64,000 bases of DNA from Galeopsis tetrahit. Its lineage: Eukaryota > Streptophyta > Magnoliopsida > Lamiales > Lamiaceae. Every line of letters starts with the position of its first letter. Position 1 is the first letter of the stretch. The notes beneath the pieces were generated by a model, which did no database searches, had not been told where the DNA came from, and worked only from the letters and a program-made list of their open reading frames with translations. Positions 1 to 8,933 of this stretch are shown piece after piece. Position numbers and translations under genes: made by a program. The stretch is from positions 75,352,875 through 75,416,874 of the forward strand of contig OY776121.1 of assembly GCA_963675135.1 (NCBI GenBank). Reading direction: 5' to 3'.

Positions 1-48
1 TCTTGGGTTTAACATTTGGAGTGTTTTGTGGTGATAAAAAACATAACA
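1..48 (+). repeat. 3' end of the 5' LTR of an older Copia-like element (cut by window edge)
   Basis: The first 48 bases closely match 8252-8302 (shared core: ggagtgttttgtggtgat, then acataa). A primer-site-like sequence (attgatgtcgtctatg) follows at once. This is the end of a 5' LTR whose partner is the LTR piece at 7983-8302. The rest of this LTR lies outside the window. Confidence 0.7.
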
Positions 49-769
49 ATTGATGTCGTCTATGAAAAACGAAAATAAACCTCAATATTCAAGATGAGTT
101 AAATGAAGATGGAAATAAAGAGATTCACAATGCATCTGATGCAAATAAGACCAATAAAGAAGAAGTGAAGGAGAAGGCTCATAATATTGTGATTCTGAAT
201 CTTGGAGATAAAATTTTGAAATAAGTGATTAAGGAGAAGGATGTGGCAGCTGTATGGAAGAAATTAGATAGTCTATATTTGACTCAATCTGTGTCAAATA
301 GAATGTTCATGAAAAGAAAACTCATGACTTTCAAGATGTCAGAGAACAAGACACTTATTGAATAATTAGATGAGTTTAACCAAGTTGTTGATGATCTTGA
401 AAATTTTAGAGTATCCTTAGAAGATAAAGAGAAGTCTCTCATACTCCTAAACTCATTATTACTTCAATCGTATGAGATTTTCAAAGATACCTTGCTTATT
501 GCCAAGCAAGGGAATCTTACTTTGATGAGGTCTCATCAGCTCTCAAAACTAAAAGCTTGCATTTGGCAAATTCAGATAAGAAGGCCAAAAATCAAGGAGA
601 AAACTTGAATGTGAAGTTCAAGGCTGGCAAGAATGGAAAGAAGAAAATCCAAGGCAAGAAATATGATGTCAAATCAATTGATAAATCTAAATATGGACTT
701 ATTAAAATGAGAAAGTGCTACCAATGTCGGAAGGATGGGCACACCAAGAGAAATTGTCTAGAAATTAAG
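49..769 (+). pseudogene. Decayed gag of the older Copia-like element
   Basis: Translated pieces resemble Copia gag (UBN2 type), and a CCHC zinc knuckle is visible at about 717-759 (CYQCRKDGHTKRNC). Stops and frame changes interrupt it, so no complete ORF remains. It runs directly into the 5' LTR of the younger element at 770. The rest of the older element (protease to polypurine tract) is missing from the window. It is distantly similar to the gag at 1714. Confidence 0.7.
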
Positions 770-1669
770 TGTTATCTCATAATCTCAAAATCAGCACAGT
801 AAACTACTGAGCTGATAGGATCAGATAAGATGGCTTAGGCCTTATCAGATGAGTTGAAGGGTTTCAATCAGATGAGAAGGTGATGCTTATAGTTCAGCAC
901 AGTTGGGATCAGCACAGTACTGGACTAAGATCAGTACTTCAGCAGACTAGACTAAGATCAGTACTTCAGCAGAGTGTACCAAGATCAGTACTTCAGCAGA
1001 GTAGATCAGCTCAGTACCAGGTCAGCACAGTACTTGGGTCAGCACAGTACTTGGTCAGTGCAGTTAAGATCAGCACAGTATGGAGTCTATCAGCAGAGTT
1101 AGCTTTTGATCATCAGAGTAGAAGAGTTGGGTATCAGAACACTAGGTAGTGATCTGATCTTTATGGGCAAGTCTTCTGGTTCGAAGTTAGTTAGTTTAAC
1201 TAACAGTTTTACAGTTACAACAACTTGAGGGCATAACTACCATTTCAGTTGGGCAATAACAGAGCACATAGGTTGTTACAAGCGGTTGCAAACGGTTGAT
1301 AACTACTCAAAACAGTTCCTAACAGCAGCAACTACCTTTGGTCTTTATATACTCTTGTTTGTGTACATTGTAAAGGTTGGATGAGAGATTTAGTACGTTA
1401 TTGTATTCTTTGAGTTATGTGAGTTCACGAGTGAAGTGAGGAAATATCCAATTCAGAGTGAATGAGTGTGTAAACATTCTTTATCAATCAAAGAAGTACT
1501 ACTCTGTTCCAGTGGATGTAGATCACATTGATCGAACCACTTAAATTCTTGTGTGCTGTTTGTCTCGTTGCTTACTTTTCTGAATTACTATCCTAAGAGC
1601 AGTTATTTCTTCTATATTCAAGTGTTCTAATTAGTTGGAGACGTCTAGCTGATCGGAATTATCTTGACA
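770..1669 (+). repeat. 5' LTR of the younger Copia element
   Basis: It starts tgttatctcataatc and ends atcttgaca, and pairs with 7083-7982 at identical length. Its 5' third is rich in repeated units built on agatcagtacttcagcag and atcagcacagtac (about 895-1080). A TATA-like stretch (ctttatatactcttg) near 1344-1358 is a plausible promoter. The open frame at 880-1149 is only this repeat translated. Confidence 0.93.
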
Positions 1670-1690
1670 ATTGGCGTCGTCTGTGGGAAA
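1670..1690 (+). other. Primer-binding-site region after the 5' LTR
   Basis: attggcgtcgtctgtggg follows the LTR end, where reverse transcription would be primed. It is not the usual tRNA-iMet type. The older element has a decayed version (attgatgtcgtctatg), so the two families share primer type. The exact tRNA was not determined. Confidence 0.55.
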
Positions 1691-1713
1691 CCGAAGTAGC
1701 TGCAGATCTAAAG

Positions 1714-3027
1714 ATGGGGAATTCTACCAAGTACAACATAGAGAAGTTTACAGGCACTGGAGATTTTGGGCTGTGGAAGGTCAAGATGCAGGCCCTTCTT
1801 GAACAGCAAGGATTATTCGAAGCTCTCGAAGAATCCGAAGAGATTGCAGAAGAATCTGCAACAGCTGCGGCTGAAAGGAGCAAGTTGCTCAGGAAAGCTC
1901 GAAGCACGATCCTACTCTGCCTTGGAGATAAGGTCTTGAGGGAGGTTGCTAAAGAGAAGTCAACGAAGGAGGTTTGGGATAAGCTTGAGAAGCTATATAT
2001 GGTGAAAACTCTTGCTAACCGACTCTATTCGAAACAGAAGTTGTATGCCTTTAGAATGGGAGATGACAAACCCATTACGGAGCAGCTAGATGAGTTCAAC
2101 AAGATTCTTGATGATCTGGAGAATTTGGATGTCAAGTTAGAGGAAGAGGATAAGGCTCTGATCTTGTTGAGTGCTCTGCCTAAGTCCTTTGAAATCCTAA
2201 AGGACACCATCTTGTATGGTAGAAAGGAAGCAATCACATTGGAGGATGTGATCTTGGCTGTCAAGTTCAAGCTGTTGCATAATAAGACATCTCAAGGAGA
2301 TAAAAGTAGCAGTGGGGAAGGATTGGCAATCAAGGGAGGTCAGAAGAAATCTGTCTCCAAGAAGGGGTCTAGTCAACCCAAGGGAGCTGATAAGGGTAAA
2401 TCAGCTGTGTCAAATCAAGGGGAAGTAGTGTGCCACCACTGCAACAAACCTGGGCACTTTAAGAGTACTTGTTACAAGTACAAACAACTTATGAGAAAAT
2501 CTGGTCCTAAGAACCCTGTTGATAAGAATCAAGCAAATCAAACCCAAGATGATAAGGAGCAGAAAGGCTATGAGTCAGCTCAGTCCCTATCCATCACTTC
2601 CACTAAAGAGCAGCAAGATTGGATTTTAGATTCAGGGTGTTCTTTCCACATGACTCCAAGAAGAGAGTGGTTTCATGATTTTAAGCATCAGAATGGAGGT
2701 TCTGTGTTGTTAAGGAATGCTCACTCTTGCAAAGTCAGAGGTGAAGGTACAGTACACTTGAAGATGTATGATGGAGTAGTGAGGATTCTCAAGAGGGTCA
2801 GGTATGTTCCTGAACTCAAGAGAAATTTGATATCTCTTGGTATGCTGGATTCATTGGGCTATAAATTCCAGTCTGAAGATGGAGAGCTCAGAGTTTCAAA
2901 GGGGAAGCTTACTGTTCTTAAAGGTGAGAGAAGAAATGATCTCTACTTTCTTAAGGGGGAACAGTTATTGGTAGATCAGATGTGGCAAGGGTGCAAGACA
3001 ACTCAATGTTGTGGCACAGAAGATTAG
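1714..3027 (+). pseudogene. Copia gag and protease, frameshifted from the rest of pol
   Basis: 437 codons from an ATG 44 bp after the LTR. It reads as a UBN2-type gag (about residues 1-180), a basic linker, a CCHC zinc knuckle (CHHCNKPGHFKSTC, near 240) and the retropepsin core WILDSGCSFHM near 305. The last residues before its stop are out of frame. The gag-pre-integrase motif continues in another frame from about 2982, so an indel lies near 2960-2982. Function in virion assembly and polyprotein cleavage is inferred from family. Confidence 0.9.
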
Positions 3028-3797
3028 GTCATGTAGGAGAGAAGGACCTACTTGAGCTAAGTAAGCAAGGATTGCTAGGTGGTGACAAGATCACAAAGCT
3101 TGATTTGTGTGAGCACTGCATTCTTGGAAAATCCAAGAGATTGAAGTTTGGGAAGAGTTCACACTCTACCAAAGGAATTTTGGACTATGTCCATTCAGAT
3201 TTATGGGGGCCAGCTAGGAATCAGACCAGAAGTGGTGGGAGATACTTCATGTCTATCATAGATGACTACTCAAGAAAGGTATGGATCACTATCCTGAAAT
3301 CCAAGTCAGAAGCAATTGAAAAATTTAAGGAATGGCTCACTGAGGTGGAGAATATTTCTGGAAAGAATCTCAAGCATTTGAGAACTGATAATGGGCTGGA
3401 GTTCATATCAGAAGAGTTCAATGTTTTCTGCAAGAAGAAGGGTATAGTGAGGCATAGAATAGTACAAGGTACACCTCAGCAGAATGGAGTAGCTGAGAGA
3501 ATGAACCAGACTTTACTTGAGAGAGTTAGATGCATGTTGAGCAGCTCTGGACTGCCTAAAGTATTTTGGGGAGAAGCAGTGTCAACAGCAGCCTACTTGA
3601 TAAACAGAAGCCCTTCCTCAACTGTGCAATTTAAAACCCCAAAAGAGTTATGGTCTGGCCATGAAGCTGAGTACAGTAATTTGAAGGTGTATGGTTGTTC
3701 AGCATATGCCCATGTCAAGCAAGATAAGCTTGAGCCTCGAGCCTTGAAATGTGTGTTCATAGGATATCCTTCAGGTGTGAAAGGATACAGATTGTAG
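2982..3797 (+). pseudogene. Copia integrase segment, ended by a nonsense codon
   Basis: The open frame begins with the gag-pre-integrase motif (LWHRRLGHVGEKDL) and a zinc-binding HCILGK block. The integrase core follows, with catalytic-region marks DLWGP, DNGLEF and TPQQNGVAERMN. The frame stops at a TAG where related elements normally have tryptophan (GYRL-W), then continues in the same frame from 3799. This is one nonsense mutation, not a natural end. There is no start codon of its own, so it is only part of pol. Confidence 0.9.
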
Positions 3798-3798
3798 T

Positions 3799-4937
3799 GC
3801 CTAGAAGCTGGAATGCAGAAGTGTATTATCAGCAGAGATGTAACTTTTGATGAGAATAGAATGCCATTGAAAGAGGAGGCAAGCTCCAGTACAGCACACA
3901 ACAAACCAGATGAGACACAAGTGGAGGTGGAGCATGATGACATCAGAACACTAACTGAAGATCAGATTGATCCAGATGAGGAGGAGAATACTCATAGTGA
4001 TACTGAGCTTCATGACTATCAGCTGACTAGGGACAGATCAAGAAGAGAAGTCCACCCACCTCAGAGGTATGGTCAAGCTGACATAATATCATTTGCATTA
4101 TGTGCAGCTCTTGAGGTGGAGTCTTTGGAGCCTAAAACTTACATAGAAGCCATAAACTGCCATGACAAAGAGAAGTGGTTAGTTGCTATGGAGGAAGAAC
4201 TGTTATCTCTTAAAAAGAACCAGACTTGGGAGATTGTTGAGAGGCCTAAGAATAAGAAACTTGTTGGGTGTAAGTGGATCTACAAGAAAAAGGTGGAGGC
4301 TCAGAGAGGTGGCAAGATTAGGTACAAGGCAAGACTTGTAGCTAAAGGATTTACACAGAAAGAAGGTATTGACTTTAATGAAATCTTCTCACCTGTTGTA
4401 AAGCATTGTAGCATCAGAATCTTGTTGGCTATGGTTGCTCAATATGAATTGAAGCTGCATCAGATGGATGTGACCACAACATTTCTTCATGGGACTTTAG
4501 ATGAGAAGATCTACATGAAAATACCAGAAGGGTTGGACATAGAAGATGGAGGAGACAAAGTGTGCTTACTCAGAAAATCACTCTATGGACTCAAACAAAT
4601 CCCTAGACAATGGTACTTAAGGTTTGATGAGTACATTTGCTCAGTTGGTTTTGCAAGAAGCTTATATGACAGCTGTGTTTACTTCGGGAGAGTTGGGAGT
4701 TCAGTTACCTATCTTCTGCTGTATGTAGATGATATGTTAATAGTTGGGGAGTCTATTAACAGTATCAATCAGGTTAAGGAGATTCTCAAAAGGGAGTTTG
4801 AGATGAAAGACCTTGGTGAAGCTAAAGTGATTCTTGGGATGGAGATCAGTAGAGTTGAGGGAGCAATTCAGCTGATGAATCAAGCTAAGTCAGTTTCTAC
4901 ACCAATTGGTCAGCATCAGAAGAGCTCAGATGAGTAA
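3799..4937 (+). pseudogene. Copia reverse transcriptase segment, truncated by scrambled repeats
   Basis: RVT_2-type reverse transcriptase in the same frame as the integrase: KWIYKKK, YKARLVAKGFTQ, HQMDV, a LYGLKQ block and the catalytic YVDDMLIVG (about 4720-4746). The fingers, palm and connection are otherwise present. The sequence fails at about 4935, where the expected link to RNase H is replaced by shuffled repeats and then the hAT insertion. RNase H resumes at 6424. Confidence 0.9.
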
Positions 4938-5556
4938 GGTTCCTTATGCCAGTGCAGTAGGGAGTGTAATGTATCGATGTGTCCCAAGAACAGCCAAGAA
5001 AGAGCTCAGATGAGTAAGGTTCCTTATGCCAGTGCAGTAGGGAGTGTAATGTAGGTTCCTTATGCCAGTGCAGTAGGGAGTGTAATGTATCGATGTGTCC
5101 CAAGAACAGCCAAGAAAGAGCTCAGATGAGTAAGGTACACCAATTGGTCAGCATCAGAAGCTATCCAATCAGATGTGTCCCAAGAACAGCCAAGCCAGTG
5201 CAGTAGGGAGTGCAGTAGGGAGTGTAATGTAGGTTCCTTATGCCAGTGCAGTAGGGAGTGTAATGTATCGATGTGTCCCAAGAACAGCCAAGAAAGAGCT
5301 CAGATGAGTAAAGTAGGGAGTGTAATGTAGGTTCCTTATGCCAGTGCAGTAGGGAGTGTAATGTATCGATGTGTCCCAAGAACAGCCAAGAAAGAGCTCA
5401 GATGAGTAAGGTACACCAATTGGTCAGCATCAGAAGCTATCTGATTGGTACACCAATTGGTCAGCATCAGAAGCTATCCAATCAGATGTGTCCCAAGAAC
5501 AGCCAAGAAAGAGCTCACAAGAACAGCCAAGAAAGAGCTCAGATGAGTAAGGTTGG
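4896..5556 (+). repeat. Scrambled tandem repeats in the RT-RNase H linker
   Basis: Short blocks of the linker occur many times in shuffled order. ttccttatgccagtgcag occurs five times (near 4940, 5020, 5055, 5234, 5332), gtgtcccaagaacagccaag about six times, and accaattggtcagcatcag four times. Some copies are cut in mid-block. An intact element would carry each block once. The array stops 1 bp before the target duplication of the hAT element. Minus-strand ORFs here (repeated MGHIDTLHSLLHWHKEP) are artefacts of the repeats. Confidence 0.9.
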
Positions 5557-5564
5557 GTCATGAG
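5557..5564. repeat. 8-bp target site duplication (left) of the hAT element
   Basis: gtcatgag here is repeated exactly at 6416-6423 on the other side of the element, as expected for hAT transposition. Confidence 0.93.
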
Positions 5565-6415
5565 TAGAGCCGTCAAAATGGGCTGGGCCCGTTGGGCCAG
5601 ATCGTCCCGCCACTAAAAATAGTGGGTTGGGCTAGGATTTTCCAAGCCCGCCAGGAGGCGGGCCCAGACGGGCCGGCCCGTTTGGGCTACGGTTTTTGGC
5701 GGGTTGGTGCGGTCTTTGGCGGGCTGGCCCGCCATTTTTTGATTTTTTTTAAAAATATTATATTTAATTAAAAAATAATCTCCCTCTCTAGGAATCGAAC
5801 TCAAGACCTTACAACTGAATAATAGTGCTCTAAGCACTTAAGCTATCCAACTTTATTTATTAAAAATATATAATAAACCTAACTAATATTAAAAACTCTA
5901 GCGCATAACAGATTATATACGCCGCATTTTTTTCCTTCTTTCTTCATTTCTGTACTCATAATACCCTATTTTATATCATATATATAATATAAGTATATTA
6001 CTTTAATATATATGTATATTATTACTGTATTTATAATATATTATACAACTATTAATGACCATATTTATATTTAGTTTTTTTGTTCTTAATTAATAATTAA
6101 TGTACTTATTGATGTACTCTTGATGTTTTTTTCTATTATGTTTTTTTTTTGTGCTCTAACCACTTGAGCTATCCCACTTTGTCCATTATGTACTATAAAT
6201 ATATATACTATTATTTTTTATGTTTCTTGATGAATTTAATAAATATTTTGTAAAAAAAAAAAAAAATGGCCCGCCAAAACCCGCGGCCCGCCCATTTTTG
6301 GGTTGGGTTGGGGTTTTGGTAGCCCGCCTTGCAAACGGGCTGCCCCGCCCCGCCTCGCCAAATGGCGGGCTTTTGCGGTTTTGGCCCGCCCCGCCGGCCC
6401 GTTTTGACAGGTCTA
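5565..6415. mobile_element. Non-autonomous hAT element, 851 bp
   Basis: Imperfect terminal inverted repeats: tagagccgtcaaaatgggc on the left against tagacctgtcaaaacgggc read from the right. It is flanked by perfect 8-bp gtcatgag duplications. The ends are GC-rich and the core is AT-rich. No transposase is encoded; open frames in it are low-complexity. It contains a tRNA-sized antisense segment at 5780-5851 and a shorter one at 6151-6175. It interrupts the RNase H end of the Copia pol. Confidence 0.93.
5780..5851 (-). other. tRNA-like segment inside the hAT element
   Basis: Read on the minus strand, this 72-nt segment contains an A-box-like tagcttaagtgc and a B-box-like gagttcgattcct at roughly tRNA spacing. 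The acceptor ends do not pair, so it is not called a functional tRNA. A second A-box-like piece (atagctcaagtggttagagc on the minus strand) lies at 6151-6175. It may be a tRNA- or SINE-derived passenger. Confidence 0.5.
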
Positions 6416-6423
6416 GTCATGAG

Positions 6424-6946
6424 ATATGTTCTGGGATTAGTTGAGAAAGGTCTGAAATTTCAGAAGATATCAGATGAGGGAGAAGCACTTGTGGGATATG
6501 TTGATGCCGACTATGCAGCCAATGTAGACACAAGAAAGTCCTTAACAGGGTATGTATTCACCTTATTTGGTACAGCTATATCATGGAGGTCAATACATCA
6601 GTCCGTAGTTGCATTATCTACTACAGAATCAGAATATGTAGCCTTGACTGAAGCAGTAAAGGAGAGCATGTGGCTTAGGGGGATCTTGAAGGAGTTTGGT
6701 ATATCACAAAGAAGTGTGACTGTCTTCTGTGATAACCAAAGTGCAATACATCTTGCAAAGCATCAGGGGTATCATGAGAGAACTAAACATATAGATGTAA
6801 AGCTGTACTTTGTAAGAGATATTGTAGAAAATGGGGTAGTCCAGGTAGTGAAGATTGCTACAGAGGAGAACCCTGCTGATGCGTTCACTAAGGCATTGCC
6901 AAAAGAGAAGTTTGGCTTGTGTCTTAGACTTATTGGACTGCATTAA
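6424..6946 (+). pseudogene. Copia RNase H and pol C-terminus
   Basis: The frame after the hAT insertion reads as Copia-type RNase H: GYVDADYAAN, RKSLTGYVF, ALSTTESEYVAL and VFCDNQSAIHLAKH, then the C-terminal ADAFTKALP block and a stop at 6944-6946. The catalytic acidic residues appear retained (D in DADY, E in TESEY, D in CDNQS). It is separated from the reverse transcriptase by about 1.5 kb of repeats and inserted DNA. Confidence 0.9.
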
Positions 6947-7063
6947 TTCCTCTGAGGAGAAGGTTACTGTTCTTGTGGCAGAAGATCAGTAGTGGAGGCT
7001 ATTCTTTGAGGAGAATAGTGTTGGTGTTTTTTGTTTTAGTGGAGATTAGTTCGATTATGAGCT

Positions 7064-7075
7064 AAAGGTGGAGAA
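7064..7075 (+). other. Polypurine tract of the younger Copia element
   Basis: aaaggtggagaa lies just before the 3' LTR, the usual place and composition for plus-strand priming in Copia elements. Confidence 0.7.
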
Positions 7076-7082
7076 TTGTGAG

Positions 7083-7982
7083 TGTTATCTCATAATCTCA
7101 AAATCAGCACAGTAAACTACTGAGCTGATAGGATCAGATAAGATGACTTAGGCCTTATCAGATGAGTTGAAGGGTTTCAATCAGATGAGAAGGTGATGCT
7201 TATAGTTCAGCACACTTGGGATCAGCACAATACTGGACTAAGATCAGTACTTCAGCAGACTGGACTAAGATCAGTACTTCAGCAGAGTGTATCAAGATCA
7301 GTACTTCAGCAGAGTAGATCAGCTCAGTACCAGGTCAGCACAGTACTTGGGTCAGCACAGTACTTGGTCAGTGCAGTTAAGATCAGCACAATATGAAGTC
7401 TATCAGCAGAGTTAGCTTTTGATCATCAGAGTAGAAGAGTTGGGTATCAGAACACTAGGTAGTGATCTGATCTTTATGGGCAAGTCTTCTGGTTCGAAGT
7501 TAGTTAGTTTAACTAACAGTTTTACAGTTACAACAACTTGAGGGCATAACTACCATTTCAGTTGGGCAATAACAGAGCACATAGGTTGTTACAAGCGGTT
7601 GCAAACGGTTGATAACTACTCAAAACAGTTCCTAACAGCAGCAACTACCTTTGGTCTTTATATACTCTTGTTTGTGTACATTGTAAAGGTTGGATGAGAG
7701 ATTTAGTACGTTATTGTATTCTTTGAGTTGTGTGAGTTCACGAGTGAAGTGAGGAAATATCCAATTCCGAGTGAATGAGTGTGTAAACATTCTTTATCAA
7801 TCAAAGAAGTACTACTCTGTTCCAGTGGATGTAGATCACATTGATCGAACCACTTAAATTCTTGTGTGGTGTTTGTCTCGTTGCTTACTTTTCTGAATTA
7901 CTATCCTAAGAGCAGTTATTTCTTCTATATTCAAGTGTTCTAATTAGTTGGAGACGTCTAGCTGATCGGAATCATCTTGACA
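7083..7982 (+). repeat. 3' LTR of the younger Copia element
   Basis: 900 bp, same ends as 770-1669, with about 11 substitutions (several in the GATCAGTA-type repeat block at 7208-7390). It ends atcttgaca, directly followed by LTR sequence of the older element. Confidence 0.93.
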
Positions 7983-8302
7983 AGTTTCGATACGGTTAAT
8001 TCGGTTGTATAACCGTTAGAAGTTAAATTATTAGTAGTTCAATGGGAGTGTTATACATCTATAATTTCACCTTAGTTCCTGTGGGAAAGGCTGTTGAGTA
8101 GTTGAGTGGATTAAACTTGTAATATGTAACAATTAATTCATATTAGTGAAGTGTGTCTCAATCCTTCGTGGACATAGATCATTTGATCCAATCACGTAAA
8201 ATTTTGTGTTTCTGTTTTTCCTTTAATTGTTTCATTTCATTTTTTGTGATTGCTCTTGAGTTTAGCATTTTGGAGTGTTTTGTGGTGATCCAAAACATAA
8301 AA
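7983..8302 (+). repeat. 3' LTR piece of the older Copia-like element
   Basis: The right end (8252-8302) matches the LTR end at 1-48. Its left part is missing: the younger element joins directly into it. After 8302 the sequence is ordinary single-copy flank. Confidence 0.65.
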
Positions 8303-8933
8303 GACTCTATATATAATTTATTTTAATTCCATTACACTCGTTAACGAGCCGAGCTAAAATCGTTTCTTAGTTTGTCAATTTCTATTTAAATCGTTAACAG
8401 GTCTACTGTTTTGCTACTTAATTAAATGAGCTAGTTTCAATTTTCTCCTCGATATTGACTCATCATGTCTCAAATACTTAAGGACGTTCTTTTATTCAAT
8501 CAAATGATATATATAAATCAATTTAGGATAAATATATAATGCAATGAAACCTTATGAAAAATAAAGATTACATTTTCACTAGTAATAATATACTAATATC
8601 GAGGTAATGAAATATGTACGGAAAAAAACTTTTGCCTATAAATTTTTATTTTTCACAGCCTGGCGCAGTGGCGCTTAAGCTTAAGGAAATGCTTAAGGCT
8701 TAAGCTACTTCTCTGCCGTTATAACTATAATTGCCCTAACTGTGTCATTTTAACTTTGTCAATCCTTGTTTCCTGGACTCTACACGCAACTCTCTTCAGC
8801 AATTTCAAACGCTCCCTTTACAAACCCTGAAGTAGGGTTTTAACTTTCACTCACAATTTCCCTTTGCATATTCCAGTTGATAACTTCGCAACTTACATCA
8901 TCTAATTTCCGCACTCTTTAATTACTCAATTCG
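8303..8933. other. Upstream region and 5' UTR of the DRP3 gene
   Basis: AT-rich, no coding features. A TATA-like cctataaattt lies at about 8635-8645, and the sequence becomes C/T-rich toward the ATG, like a plant leader. The promoter is thus within about 600 bp of the retrotransposon nest. Confidence 0.45.

Larger units (their letters stand above)
770..7982 (+). mobile_element. Copia LTR retrotransposon, 7.2 kb, defective, nested in an older element
   Basis: Two 900-bp LTRs (TG...CA) flank gag, protease, integrase, reverse transcriptase and RNase H in Copia order. I counted about 11 differences between the LTRs (near 1.2%), so it is older than the element at 17632-31671. It cannot be autonomous: there is a frameshift near 2960-2982, an in-frame TAG at 3796-3798, scrambled repeats at 4900-5556 and an hAT insertion at 5565-6415. 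No target duplication is visible: 5 bp before is ttaag, 5 bp after is agttt. Confidence 0.93.

Noticed and set aside
880..1149. 89-codon ORF (and its copy at 7193-7396)
   Set aside because: It is the translated GATCAGTA-type repeat inside the LTRs; the two copies differ in length by point changes and match no protein.
4897..5379. Minus-strand ORFs with repeated MGHIDTLHSLLHWHKEP
   Set aside because: Antisense translation of the scrambled repeat block; the repeat of the protein only mirrors the DNA repeat.
5780..5851. Functional tRNA gene
   Set aside because: Internal boxes are present but the acceptor and anticodon stems do not pair.
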